Below are positions 1 through 11,987 of a stretch of 64,000 bases of DNA, piece by piece. Made by a program: the position numbers and the translations under genes. Positions within the stretch are counted from its first letter, which is position 1; each line of letters opens with the position of its first letter. Source of the DNA: Chalara sp. BL73 (Eukaryota; Ascomycota; Leotiomycetes; Helotiales); assembly GCA_918026815.1 (NCBI GenBank), contig CAKJVC010000150.1, forward strand, positions 868,001 through 932,000, given 5' to 3'. The notes beneath the pieces are model-generated. The model searched no databases and had not been told where the DNA came from. It saw only the letters and a list, made by a program, of their open reading frames with translations.

Positions 1-110
1 GCTATAGATTCTCGTATAGTACCACAGCTGCCCTCTGTATCTGTAGATCCACAGCTCGTGCCGTGACAATATGCTTAGTATATATAGTATATGTTCAGTA
101 TTTAAAGTAT
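1..110 (+). repeat. LTR fragment, left-truncated by the window edge
   Basis: The first ~100 bases match, with scattered mostly C/T differences, the interior of the LTR seen on the minus strand at 12410-12761. Shared blocks include a TAGATT.TCGTAT segment, a GCCC.CTGTATC segment and a CACAGC.CGTGCCG segment, in the same order. It is therefore part of a dispersed LTR retroelement family and lies in the opposite orientation to the 12.4-kb copy. No coding sequence is attached. Confidence 0.5.
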
Positions 111-124
111 ATGTTCAGTATTTG

Positions 125-180
125 AAGCATATGTTTAGTATATGTTTAGCATATTCTGAACATATACTGAACATATGCTT
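125..180. repeat. AT-rich palindrome (hairpin), 25-nt arms
   Basis: Positions 125-149 and 156-180 are inverted copies of each other around a 6-nt loop, with 23 of 25 positions pairing. Both mismatches are C/T differences (TTTAG versus TTCAG). Neighbouring bases 70-125 carry further direct copies of the TATGTTCAGTAT unit. It lies just downstream of the LTR fragment and may be part of the same decayed element. No function can be assigned. Confidence 0.6.
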
Positions 181-479
181 TAAATAAATTTCTACTTACA
201 CTAAACTTATTTATTTAATTACAAATTCACTTACAGTAGTTTTTATAGTTGAATTAATTAAGCAACGCAAAAGTATAAATTTATTTCAAAGTTATATTGT
301 ACGTATTGCTATAAAAAACGCGAAACGCGTTTTTTTGCTGTGGCTTATTTTATGCTTGGCATATGCCGGAGTAAGGTTTCTACTCTGGCTGAACTCTTGA
401 AGCTATAATTTCTACCCTGGCCAATTTTTTTTGCCAAGGAACGCTCTACACTGGCCAAGCTTTTCTCTACCCTGGCCGA

Positions 480-700
480 GCTGGAACCCGGGAGGCAGAG
501 GTACTTGGATGGAGGAAGTGGTCTGGCTGATTGTGGAACTCAAGAACACGATAACAATTTAGACTAAGGCTATTGAAGCATTGAAAACAGGCCAAGAGGA
601 GTTTAAACAGGAACAACAATTGTTGGTGACCCAGAACGAGACCCTTCGAAGGGAAATCCGATTTCTGCAGGAGCAGATCAAGTCCCTGAGCCCGTCATAG
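480..700 (+). mobile_element. Tad-type LINE ORF1 coiled-coil fragment (relic)
   Basis: The plus strand encodes a heptad-rich segment of the type AIEALKTGQEEFKQEQ, followed by QNETLRREIRFLQEQIK and a proline/serine end with a TAG stop near 700. One in-frame TAG lies near 570. This pattern is typical of the gag-like ORF1 of fungal non-LTR retrotransposons. Only this short piece is visible. The flanks (300-480 and 700-1146) hold no recognisable gene, and the open frame at 833-1138 has no family signature. Confidence 0.45.
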
Positions 701-1146
701 GCAACTGTCGCGGCAATGCCTTCCACTACTCCTAGCCAAATCGCACAAACAAGCATACAAGGAACAGAGCATAGCTAAAATCACGCATGAGAATGACCTT
801 GCAAGCAAAGGATTTGGCATCGAAGGGATAGCGTGGATGAAGAAGAACGCCCCATTATGCCTTTGTACCGTCACAAAATGCGGCGAAACACATCTTCGTT
901 CAGCTTCTTCCAACCCACCTCCCATCTCAGCAACACCCCATCCGCCATAGCAGATCAAGCGCCGTCGGAGATCATCAAGGAAAATCCTATTGAGAAAGGT
1001 TTTGATGCCTTACACACTTCGTTCAATTTGATCCGCGAAGGCGCGAGCGTCCCTGCATTCCAGACTCGCCAGAGCAGCCTGGCCAAGAAGGTAAGTCAGC
1101 ATAGCGCCGTTTCAGTCCTCCGTATTCCATCTAGGTAGTTGACTCA

Positions 1147-4100
1147 CTAACTCGGCATGTAGAATGAGTCTTGTAGGATCTTGGACGCAAATATTTCATC
1201 ACCTTCCTTGAAAGTAGAGTCGATGTTGCCAAACTTTTCGAGCAGCACATGGGTATTGAGCGCCATCCTGTTCAAGTGTTTAGTCACCGTCTTTAGCTAG
1301 CCTTTAGTGTATTAGAACGAGTCCAGCTCCTTGCCCCCAAGCCCATTCTCTTTGTTCTTAGTCTCTGGATCCTGCTTGCGCAGGCGGGCCAACCTGTCGC
1401 ACGTGAGGATCAGCGAGCTCAGACCCGCCGCGAGGGCCGTCGACACGGAGCTGCCGCTAATGGAGTCGCTCGACTCGACGAAGGGGATGACGCCGGCCGC
1501 CACGTTCTGCCCCTGTACCTTATAAGTGTAGTGGTTCTTGTCGACGTCTCGAAGCATGCGCCCGTACTCGTCGCAAGCAGTAATCATGATGACCTCCTGC
1601 CCCTTCCATTTGGCCGGGTAGGCTGTCGGTGTGCGTGTTCCTTCGTTGTGGGTGCTGCGGGCGATGATGACCCCGTTCGTCCTCGCCTCGTCGACCTTTT
1701 TTTTCCCAGAACATTCTCCAGTCCAGGGTCCAGCATGGCGATGCTCATGGAAATGATGTCTACCTTCTTTTCAAGAGCCCACTCGATAGCCTGCATCGGG
1801 AAAAGTAAGTCGGGACGCCTTTTTTTCTCTAAGTGGAAAGAAAAGGAACGGGTGGGGGTGGGTGCCGACTAGACACGCCATACACTTACTGTGGCCGCCC
1901 TCTCTGGCGTGATTCCATACTTGCCCTCGGCTACTCTTGCCACATAGAGGTCACAGAATGGGTCCATAGCGCAGATAAGATTCGCCATTTGGGTGCCATG
2001 AGAGTCTGAGGCGAATAGCCAAGGGCAGACTTTGGAGCCATCGTACACGAAGGAGCGGGCTTCCTTGATGCGAGACCAAAGACTCCTATTCCGCCGAGAT
2101 TTTCATCTTTTTGGCTGTCTTCCAAACCCGTAATGCTGATATCTTGGCCATCGAGGACGCTTGAGTTTCCTTTTGGGCCCGGGGACGTGATGGACGCGCT
2201 ATCTTCGGCTTTGTCTTTGATCTTCCCCCCCCTGGCCTCTCCGGCCTTGTCGTATGATCTGGGCGTGATGCTTAGAATACCGTTATCGATAATGGCTACC
2301 CTCGTCCGGCGGAACTTCTGGTTGAATTGCTTTTCTCTAAGTGGAACAAAGTCGCTAAGACTCTTGAGAAACCTGGCTAGCCTAGGAGTTACCCTGTGTG
2401 CACTGTGAAGATTCAATACAAGTCAGCTATGGCCGGCTCACAGCACCATTAGTGTGGCCACACTATTGGGTTCAATAGTGTTAGTGGCACCAGGAACAGC
2501 CACGCTTCGCACGGCGTTGCATGACTTACATCTCGTCCAAGTTTACTAGTGTATGCGTTGGATTCCGGTATACGGAGTTCACCGTTCCGAATTCCAACTT
2601 GAAGTTGCACGTTGATCCGTCGGAATACTTCTGCTTCATCTCCTTCAAGCCATCGAAGATAAGAGTCTTAATCTTCTCACAGTCATCTTCGGTTACCATT
2701 TCCTAAAAGGCTGTTGTATCAGCTCTAATCTAAGCAGAGAAATACATGGCCATAAGAATGAGGATAGTTTTGCCGTACTTGGACAATATGGATATATAGC
2801 TTCTCAAGCTATAGTTTGGACGCTTAGTTGTTAGCCGCTATGTTCCATAACTACGTTTACGGGCCTTACGTTTGTGTTGGGACCCGGAAATACAGCTGAT
2901 CGATATCAAGGAGGACGGGAGAGAAGGGCCAAAAGTCTCAGAGATGGAGGAGGGTTAGACTCGCTTTCGTGAGAGTAGGAATGCCGTCGCTCCCTAACCA
3001 ATGATCAATATCAGCTCTCCTGCCACTAGAATATAAGTGCAGCTCTTTTATCACGTCTTTGGCTTTGATCTTATCGGCGTTAGTCTTGTTATTAGGGTTA
3101 GTCATGTCTTTGGCGGCATCAGAACCAAAAACGGAGAGGGACAGGTCCAGACATCTCTAGTCAAGGCGCTCCACCTCAAACCTCTTGACAGATGCGGCTA
3201 TGCGTTCTTCGTCGTGTGAATTGACTAGCCTATCTGGAACCTTGAGCTCGATGATTCGCTGCACGTTGTTGTGGGATCGCAGCCAGTCGAGGATGTCAAA
3301 CACTTCTGTGTGTTGGACACTGAGGTAAGTGTTGTCCCCGAAGGTCTCCTTGTCGTCTACCTTTAAGTCTAAGGCAGGAAATTCAGCGTAACGTATCGTT
3401 TCTTCGTACAAGAGCAGGTTTTGGTGCTCATCGTGGTGGATCAATGAGTATACAAAGTCCGATACGCGGTATAGTTTGGAATTGAATCGCGACATGTCGA
3501 AGCAGAGCTCGCGCACTTTGACCAGGTCATGTTAATTTAGCACTTTAGTCCTTGCCCGATCCGGGAAGATGAAGGAAATCAGGCAGAAACGCTTACCAGG
3601 TTCTAGTGAAGAAACATCTTCTATTAGCAAAGGATCTCTCTATTGGCCAAGAGCCCACTCTTACGGTCACATGGAGTTAGTTCACGTAAGGCTGGGATGT
3701 TGTATGTACTTACGTCCAGATTTATAAAAATTGTTTGATAGTTTCTGAATCTTGTTTGTCTGCCGGATCGTCGACGAAACTAGCTTCGTGCGTATTTCGG
3801 TCAAGCAGGCCCTGTTGGCCCAGGCCGAGTCTTTCCAAAGTTTGCTGTTATACCAGAGTGGGTAGTGCGCATCTTCGACGGCAGTTCCGCCTCGCTTCTT
3901 GCTCCTCGGCAAAGCTTCTTCGACCGTCACCGACTTGGAATATTCTGCGTGGTTGAGGAACTCCGTTACAAAGGAGAGACTTTGGTGGTACACGGCTAGA
4001 TGAAGCAGGGTGGACGTGTCCTCGATCACCTCTTTCGGTACAGCCTTCCAGATATCCATCCAACCTAGCAGTTCCGATCCCGGATTAGCTTTTGAGTCCT

Positions 4101-5118
4101 GCTCGGGCTTTGGCTCCTGTTCGGCTGTCGACTGTAGTTCGATGATTGATTCCACAACCTCGCTGTCCAACTTCTCGGCTGGGTCGGTTAGTTCGATCAG
4201 CTTTTTAATTATTTTCATGTAGCGCTGCCTGTCCTTCGGGCTGCCTCCCGTCATTTTCTCCATGGCGGTAAGGATGTGTTCGCTCTTCACAAAGGATTTC
4301 CTTAAATGCTATTGGTCGAGGAAGGCGCTCACCAAATTTTCTGAGCCGTCGTTTACGGCAGTTTTAAAAGTATAGACGAGCTGGCCCGAATTTGCCAGGC
4401 AAGAGAAGCTCAGCATCTCCCTCAGCGTTTCTAGACTTCCCTGTTCAGCCTGGGCGGCATATTGCAAAGCCATCTGCCCTCTCTGCCCCGGAGCCTGGCT
4501 TTTTATAATTTCGTATATACCGTCGTGGTTGGCCTCGTCAATGTCAGCAAGTGACTCTCTTATGCGTTTGATGATGGCGAGCTTGCCATATTTGGCGGCA
4601 TGGTGAAAGGGAGTTGCTTTGAAGTTCAAGGACTTGATTTGGAAATGCAAATTCCTGGGCTTCTCTTTCCACTTCCCCTCCTGCGCCTGGAAGATTGGGC
4701 ATCGGTCTTGGATGGACTGGTACTTGCCGGGTGTTTTGAACGGGAGCCTCGATTCCAATGGGTTCTCGAAAGAGAGATATGGATTTTCCTTGATTATCAA
4801 GTCGCAGATAACGTCTTTGGCTGCCCCAGACTGTTAGGCGAGTTCCGGGTCGATCTCCGCTATACAGTAGAGGAGTACCCATAAGATGTATTGGTCAATC
4901 ATGTTCTTTTCGCCAGACTGCAGGAAGGCTTTGATGGCTAAGATCGTCTCTGTCCTGGAAGCAGGGCCAGAAATAGTGGCCGCCTTCAGGGCGTCAGTGA
5001 TGCCATCAAACAGGATACACTCCTTTTCTAAACAATGGAAATCGGTACAATAGAGGAGTCGAAGGCAAACCCGGGTCCTTCGAGCCCGAGGGCGTTCAGA
5101 TTGGGCTTGTTGGGGCAA
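1147..5118 (-). pseudogene. Ankyrin-type / subtilisin-like serine protease (S8) gene, decayed
   Basis: One frame can be followed on the minus strand from about 5118 to 1147. The N-terminal part (5118-3680) is helical and ankyrin-like, with motifs such as TPFHHAAKYGKLAIIKRI. A linker follows at 3516-2900. Short exons lead to a subtilisin domain: catalytic Asp in VAIIDNGI (about 2290), His in DSHGTQMANLI (about 2000) and Ser in SGSSVSTALAAG (about 1450). The C-terminal tail ends at a TAG at 1147-1149. It is broken by stops at 4834-4836, 4309-4311 and 3157-3159, another TGA near 2940, stops around 1312-1320, and frameshifts near 2080 and at an A8 tract near 1701-1708. Several stops fit CAA/CAG->TAA/TAG or TGG->TAG. 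Fungal proteins combining upstream repeats with an S8 domain are known. The fusion itself is therefore ordinary, and this copy is dead. Confidence 0.75.
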
Positions 5119-5726
5119 GATTCGAGCGGGAAAGGAAAATGGACTCTGTCTACGTGGACAATAAAAATGTAAATAGCTTTGCCTTTAACACCTACTTTTC
5201 CGGAAAATCTTTCGAAGCACGCTACAAAGCAAGGATATTAATCACCATAGAGACGCTGTTGGTAGAAGCAGATGCTAGAGGAGGAGAAGCGCACCAAAAA
5301 GCCTATTTACATGTAGTCCGCCTCGGACTCGGCGCATGGATGATGGACAAGGACCAGTCGCGGTGGTACATAGAAACACTCACTCAGGCTCTTGCTAATC
5401 TCAAGCTCCGGTGGATTTGCGTGCTTGAGTTTGCATACATCGACGTAGATGTTGTCACTCAGAGGAACGTGGAAGAGGCGGCACGCACGATCGGCATGCA
5501 ATGTGTCTTCAACCACCGAGTCCCTTCCGCAAAATTGAACAATCTATCGCTTTTGCTGGTAGTATCGTATGCGTGGGATGCCAATGCTTATCCTGGAAAT
5601 GAATACTATAATGGTCTTTTGAGTGCTACTGGCGATCCTGCGGCAGGTTGCAGTGGTGCGATCTCCGAGACTCAAAATCCCGAAATCAACACCAACATGC
5701 TGAAATCATTAATTGTTTTGAATTAG
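5001..5726 (+). pseudogene. 5'-truncated DUF4804-like gene fragment
   Basis: An open frame runs from just after a TGA (4998-5000) to a stop at 5724-5726. The only late ATG is at 5139, but conserved-looking sequence starts upstream of it (GVQIGLVGARFERERKMD spans the ATG), so the true N-terminus is missing. The C-terminal part contains YPGNEYYNG, then SATGDPAAGCSGAI and QNPEIN. These resemble the GNE..G...SGDPAA.CS signature I associate with the DUF4804 family, whose function is unknown. The 5' end overlaps the antisense protease pseudogene, so the junction near 5000-5120 is probably a rearrangement point. The family call is from motif memory only. Confidence 0.5.
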
Positions 5727-6423
5727 CCTGTACTTAGTAGATATATTACCTACCTTTTACTTTTATGTTTCCCTGCCGATTGGCCTTCACATTGAAACTA
5801 CTTTACGCTCTTGATAGCAAAGAATACTAAAAATTAGGATATTAAAAGTTTGTAAGTATACACTAGTTCCAAAGACTAGCTTATAATTTAACCATTTCAT
5901 GAGTTTTTGAACGGTATAACTAATTATTGTTTTGTAGCTTTTTTTAAAAAAATTATATACATAGGATTTAGTAGTGAGCACAAACTGACACGTACAAGGC
6001 GCAAAGTAAAAAAGTATGCAAGTTTTCTACACCTCGACTCTAGTTCTATATTACATCTTGCACTTTACTTACTGAAAGTTGGGCCTTATTATAACAATAG
6101 ATCACTGCTTAGCATGAAAGAAATATAACTAGGCCAAAAAGTATGTTACGTAAAATGATTCAAATGTAACGACGCAAATAATCATGGGCTAGAATAGAGG
6201 CATATTAGGGTGCGTACAATAGGCTGAAAGTGATTGCCTTATAAGTCTACCTACGAAAGATACAAAAACATGAAGAACAACTGTAGAGAGTAGGAGCAGG
6301 CCTTTATATAGGCGACTCCGACTCTCCTCCGTATCGGCTCTGAAATCCCTCATACCTTGATCGTTACCCCTGCTCCTGCGCCATGACCTCCATCCATGCT
6401 TCGACTGTTACATCAAATATGCT
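5727..6423. other. AT-rich intergenic DNA
   Basis: About 700 bases with strong A/T bias. Every open frame here is short and of low complexity. I see no gene, RNA or terminal repeat. Confidence 0.5.
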
Positions 6424-6791
6424 TTAAAAAGTAACATTGAACACGGTGAAAAGAAGGCTATTATTGGTAGAAAGCGTACCTTCACTGGTAAAAGCTTCAA
6501 GAAAAGCCAAGTTTTGGAAATGGCCGCAGTCGGTATGCTTATTCAAGGGTTCAAAGCAAACTCCCAGCCTCGCTATTTCTCTCTGATGAAATGTCCAATT
6601 GATTTTCAGCGACCCATCCTGTGGATCGGTCTTCTGGAAGCGAGACCCTTTGTCCCGGCCCGCCACCTGGCACTTGAATCGTAGTGAATACAGTACCAAG
6701 TAACAAAGCTTGCAATCATTCTGAGCAGAATCGGCGAGCTCGTGCCAGCGTTCGTAGTGGTGAAATGTGTGAGGGTTTGTTTCTGGCTGTC
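6424..6791 (-). pseudogene. HET-domain protein N-terminal fragment
   Basis: On the minus strand the frame reads HHYERWHELADSAQNDCKLC and continues through LVLYSL to a stop at 6424. A histidine-containing line followed by L..SA...C.LC is the usual opening of fungal HET-domain proteins, which control heterokaryon incompatibility. The core HET motif that should follow is absent. In the same region 6826-7350 other minus-strand frames are open but carry stops between them. They may be decayed parts of the same gene or unrelated. Confidence 0.45.
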
Positions 6792-7478
6792 AGTAAGGCT
6801 TCCATTGTGATATCAAATTTTGATACTATATTTTCAGACTCGAGGTTGCCCTTGAATGGTCCAGATGGTTCTCGGAGGCATTCTCTTGACTTTCTGAAAA
6901 GGACCCATCATTTCCTAAGCACTGCTGCATCTCAAGCGGATCGGCGGAAGAACCGTATTCCACGTTGTGCTCAAAGAACGATTTTATCTCCAGCCTCATT
7001 TCGAGTGTCAAACGTCTCTTCAAAACCTGGCGCTGGCCGGAGGAGCTTCCCAACGAATTTTGTGCATAAGCGGCAAAGACGGTCGCCCTTTTGTTCTAAC
7101 CCAGGGTCATGTCCGAGTGTGGCTGTTCGACACTTTAGTCTTAACGCGGAAGTGAATAAGAACTTCGGTAACTGGAACGGGACTGTGCCGCCCCCGTGGA
7201 ATCAACAATCAATACTGTACTAGATTGGAAGTAAAGAGAAATGGAGTCCTGTAGAAGACTATCAGAAAGTCTTGGAAACAATGGTCTCTCCTGCTTTAGG
7301 CGCAAAAACGCATAGACTATTGATCTGCGACCCCTAGACGTTAGTTCCATGTGGAGTATGACCCCAGCAACTCTTCACCGAGAATGGCAAGACAAGTTTA
7401 CCATATCTTTGATCAATACATGTTGCGGTTCTGCCAGATTCGGAGCCATTCTGGGGTGTGGATAACTTCTGGGGGATT

Positions 7479-7500
7479 TTTATTTTATTTTATTTTATTT
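7479..7500. repeat. TTTTA microsatellite
   Basis: Four to five tandem copies of a TTTTA unit in otherwise gene-free sequence. From 7351 to 8024 I see no gene. Between about 7780 and 7930 there are several imperfect copies of a CAGTAGAA/TTCTACTAG unit in both orientations, too degenerate to name. Confidence 0.7.
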
Positions 7501-8024
7501 CCATAGCAATTTAGCTGCCATAGCGCCATGTAGACGTAACTATAGTACAGGTAATTGCGTCCCCAGTTGTACAAACTCCAATAGGTAGCCCGGGTATCCT
7601 CAGGATCCAATCTAGACTGTAATTTTCCTCGCTTAGCTCTTTTTCTGTTGTAGTTATGTCTCAGTTTCCAGAAAAGCTTTAGTATTTCTTTGCATAGGCT
7701 TTTGATTCAATTATGCATTAATCGCTAACGGCTTAATGTCAGAAATCCCCACCAGGCGAGATCCATCCTCTTACTAGCAGCGCTCTAACAGTAGAATAAG
7801 GATCTATGTATTATCAGTAGAACCTTACTAGTAGTAACGTGGCCAACCCTTCTACCAGTGATCTTCTACTAGTAAGCGCGTGTATAAGCTTCTATTGTTG
7901 CTATTCTAGCAGTAAACGGTAGTAGCCAAGGCTGATTCGTAGCACAAGCACTCGTAAAGTAGGTCTGTACTGCATTATATAACTAGGGATTGCCTACTCT
8001 CTCAGCCTACACTTGGCGCATGGG

Positions 8025-10378
8025 CTAATTCCTAGAGTCGAACATAAAGCCGAAAGAGCCTGGCCTTAAACACTCGGGTACAAACGGGCCATATAAGCAG
8101 CTTTCCTCCCATGGGGTCCCTAAGATACCCGCCAAGGCGTGAACAATTTCCGCATCAAGATTTGGTAGGTTGCCCATCAGACCTTGTGCTACATACATGG
8201 GATGAGTTGCGGCACTGAGTAGAGAAGAGAGAGCCTGCCCCCTATTAGCTTGCTTACCAGATACATATAGGCTCTGGTTGCGTGCTTACATTGGCATTAT
8301 CATCCAGCAAAACTGTCTGGGACCATTCTTCTGTGCTATTGGCAACAGCAGCACTCACTGTTTTCTCTATCGCAAGATATCCCTTGAGCATATGGGTAAG
8401 ATCACAGCCCTCCTCATTTACCATCCTCTCAATGAACCGTACAAACCATCCTAGGGCCACCAAGTCTAATCGGGCCTCGGGGTTTGCTGGATCATTGAGT
8501 GCTATGGAGAGTAGCACAAGGCTTGCAGAGACTGGATAAGGTAAGATTCGCCTTGGATCCATTAGATTCATTTACAAGACACTCGATTATGAGGATTTCA
8601 CTCTTACCAGAGCTCTGCAAATGTCTGTAGTGGTAGGGATTGCAGTAGTCCTATTGTGGCTCTCGCTGCTGCTCTGACCCTACTGATCGAGGCTACGACT
8701 TGAAAGTGTGGTATTTCCAGAACAGAAACAGAGGTTCCCAGTTGTACATTTCCGGGAGCTCGGCGTAAGACTGACCAATGTACCATGGAGACGCAGTTGA
8801 AGTATGTGAAATGTGCCAGGGCAAGATCTCTGGATTGGATTTTTTTGCTTGGCTGACTGTCTGCTGGAATTCTCGATCGCCAGTCCTGGAGCGCAAAGTC
8901 TAACTCTTGGACCGTCTTGAGAAGTCGGTCGGCTGGCTGACATAGTGATTTAGCTGTATATAGCCTATTGCGAACCTTTGCCTGTATGGTGGTAAGCTGA
9001 GCCCTTAGGCCGAAAATATTCGCACCATCTCCTGTAAAACCAAAGTCCTCATAGTCATGTTGTAATTCATTAGTTAAAAGATCTATGTCCACATCTTCAT
9101 CCGCCCGCAGAGATGGCAGACCGCAGTTAGTACTGATCTCCATGTCTAGGATATACGCAACCCAGAATACCCGGGTTCTTGCCTTTTCCATAACCTGGTG
9201 GTTGCAGTTGCTAGTCTGATTCCTCTTGACATGGAGCCCAAGTGCCTGTGATGTCCTCAATGCTATAGACAAGAAAAGCGCCGTTGTTCGAGTGTCTGCT
9301 GAAGCCTTCATAAACATCGCCATAGCGAGAAAAGATTGTACTGTCACCAAGTCGTGACCTTGGATAACAAGTTCTGGAAATACGGCATACGCGTTCTTGA
9401 AGAATGCCCATGAAAATAAGGACACCTCACGGAAAGAGTTGTTAATGGTTCTCAATTGGATCGCCATGGCAATTGAGACGTTGAGACAAGCCCACCAAGA
9501 GCGGTCGTCGAGCCGTTCTAAGCAACGTGGCTGGCTAAGCCGTTCAAGGAACCAGGGGATGTGGAACAGCGGTAATTCATCGAAAACATCTCTAATACTC
9601 TGTTCAAGCAAAAATTTGTCAGCCTCTTCCGGAAGAAGTGGCGCAGTCATCACAACTCCCAAAGCCATGGGATGCTCGGCTGATTTGTAGTGATTGATCC
9701 GTTCTTCGATTTTTCTCATCCCCTCGAAGTGCAAAACTCCATTCGCATGTGAGGTCAGTGTTAGGTGTCGAGACTGGAAGCTTTCACGCTCATCTGGCCC
9801 AGATCCCTGTCGGCTGACACAACTGTCAGTCGGATGGCGTGTTTCATTAAGGGTTTCTTCTCTGACGTGTAGGACATCGGCGGAGGTTATTAGATGGGGA
9901 GTTGGAGAGCAGTCTGCTGTTGATGGAGGCTCCCTGCTCGGCTTAGGGGTGCCGCTCTGTCGCGGTACGTCCGACTGATGAAGCAAGGCCTCCATGTCTA
10001 ACAGCCGCTTCTCAAGTGCTTGGATGTGCTGTTTACTTGGGAGCATGTCAGCTAGGCTTTACTGGGGCGCTTGAGGATGCACACTTTCTACCCGGTCCAC
10101 GCCTCTTCCGCACTCCGCGATAGATGCAATTTTCTCCGCGGCCTAGGCATGACGCACAAGTTGGCGTATTGCCGTCGCATCGACGCTTCCTCTCTTTGCA
10201 TCGCACGCAGGCCTTCAAAGAGCTATCAGCTATTTGGGCCGGCGGACTTTGATTGTAATTGGGTAGCTCTTACTTGGACGGCTCTTAGTGGTCCTTGATG
10301 CTTCGATGTCTCTGGCCTGAATTCGTCCTCACCATTCCAATGAGACAAGAGGGGTTCGCTGTCGGCTGGACGCTCCAT
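8025..10378 (-). CDS. Zn2Cys6 fungal transcription factor
   Basis: A binuclear zinc-cluster regulator of about 714 residues. Proposed exons on the minus strand are 10378-10274, 10212-10085, 10035-8608, 8551-8258 and 8214-8025, with all phases agreeing. The DNA-binding domain is in the second exon: CVRCKERKRRC, then six residues, CASC, six residues, C (C-X2-C-X6-C-X6-C-X2-C-X6-C). It is followed by a basic linker and the dimerisation helix HIQALEKRLLDMEALL. The middle contains the fungal-specific transcription factor domain, with segments such as RVFWVAYILDMEIS and LPSLRADEDVDID. The gene is divergent from the NmrA-like gene at 10870 across a ~490-bp promoter region, so it may regulate that gene. 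It would act in the nucleus. Its target is unknown. Confidence 0.85.
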
Positions 10379-10869
10379 CCGTATGCTTTGCCCTACATTA
10401 ATATTATGAATGCGATTTAGGCGTTTACCTTTTGAGAATGCAAGCATTCCCTTTTCTAATCCGGCGTGTAAAGCTGACAAATCCGGATGCAAACTGCTTC
10501 CGCCAGCCCGCCACTCCAAGACTTGGGTGGAGAACTCGGAAATTTATGGGGCTGATGATTCAGCGAATTGTGAACATAATTTACTTCACAACGAGTAGGC
10601 AGTCCTACCTGATCATTTTGTATCCGGGCCGCCTGAAGAAATAGCCTGTCAGGAAAGCGCCAAGCCAAAAGCTTAGAAATTCTACATAACTATGCTCGTG
10701 AGTCTCGTCATGTATAAAATGGCCCCTTTGGAGTACACTTTTTTCTTCACCCTCAATACAGTCAAGTACTTGATTCTTAGGTTGCGATCGATAGAGACTG
10801 CATCTTTGCTCTCCATTGGATTCCCAAAGCTCTCAAACACTTCTTGTTTATTTGTCTTTGCCCTAGGAG
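10379..10869. promoter_or_regulatory. Shared promoter region between divergent genes
   Basis: This 491-bp stretch separates the start codons of the zinc-cluster factor (minus) and the NmrA-like gene (plus), so it must hold both promoters. A pyrimidine-rich segment (TTTTTTCTTCACCC) lies about 130 bases upstream of the plus-strand ATG. No binding site was identified with confidence. Zinc-cluster factors usually bind CGG triplets, and several CGG/CCG occur here. Confidence 0.5.
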
Positions 10870-11987
10870 ATGGAAAGGATGGAAATTGTCGCCGTGGCGG
10901 GTGGCACGGGTAACGTCGGGCGGACGATCGTTGAAGCAATTTTGGCTACTGGCAAGCATGAAGTCAAGATCCTATCTAGAAAGGTATGCCGCCATCAATT
11001 GGATTTTAATTCATTTGATAACAAATGATAGCCCAATCCTACCCTTGAGTCCGAGCTTGGGGTACCCATTATTGTAGTCGACTACGCCCAAGTCGAGAAC
11101 CTGACAAAGGCTCTCGAGGATAACAACATTCACACAGTCATCTCAGCACTCACTACGATGCCGTCTCCCAACGGCGAGCATCCGAAGGAGATTGAGCTCA
11201 TTCGTGCCGCCGACGCGTCTAATGTTACCAAAAGAATGATCTCAACTGACTGGAGCATCCCCCACACTAAAGAGTGAGTCCTCTAATCCCCACTCAGCAG
11301 AGAACCGAGCGAACTGACTACGGTATCCCTGCAGGCACATTCCAAGATTTGTGACTGTGGAACCGAAGCTCCAGGTCCAGGAAGAACTCAAGAAGACAAC
11401 CGATCTGGAAACAACCCGATTCCTAAATGGTTATTTCTTGGACTACTGGGGGTTCCCAGCCGTCAAGTCACACATGCCCCCAATGACCTTGGTGGTGGAC
11501 ATACCTAACAATGCCGCTGCTGTGCCGGGGTCCGGCAACACACCCGTAGTCTTCACCCACACAACTGATGTTGCTAAATATGTGGTGGCGAGCCTGAGCC
11601 TCGAGAAGTGGGACCCGGAAAGTTACGTCATTGGTGATAGAGTCACCTGGAATGAGTTCGTCCACTTAGTAGAGGAGGCTAAGGGTGAGTCTCAAACTGA
11701 GATGGAGATACCTTAATTAAATTAGGTGCTCAGGTACGAAGTTTAAGGTCACTTACGACAGCACCGAGAAGCTGGGCAGTGGGCATTCCACTGAGTTACC
11801 AGGCCAAGCCGCTACATACAACTTTTTGCCTCGGGAGGTAGTGCAGGGCTTTGCCTCGACATTTGGTTTGTGGTTCGAGGAGGGCGCTTTCGACCTCAAG
11901 CCTGCCAAGACTCTGAACGACCAGTTCCCGGAGATTACGACAATAAAGGTTAAGGACATACTTACCAAGGCTTGGAAGAGATCTTAG
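10870..11987 (+). CDS. NmrA-like / isoflavone-reductase-like NAD(P)-binding oxidoreductase
   Basis: Four exons (10870-10983, 11032-11273, 11335-11684, 11734-11987) give a 319-residue protein. It begins MERMEIVAVAGGTGNVGRTI, a Rossmann nucleotide-binding glycine motif (GGTGNVG) right at the N-terminus as in NmrA/isoflavone-reductase proteins. Further family-like features are TVISALTTMPSPNGEH, which follows the expected beta strand, and a late THTTDVAKYVVASL segment. Introns have clean GT...AG ends and all phases close. Such enzymes are atypical short-chain reductases or redox sensors in the cytosol, and many belong to secondary-metabolite clusters. The substrate cannot be told. The divergent zinc-cluster factor at 8025-10378 is the likely regulator. 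Confidence 0.88.

Noticed and set aside
833..1138. Plus-strand 101-codon frame ending near a GTAAGT donor
   Set aside because: Could be an exon, but no continuing exon with any family signal was found, and it lies between a LINE scrap and a pseudogene end.
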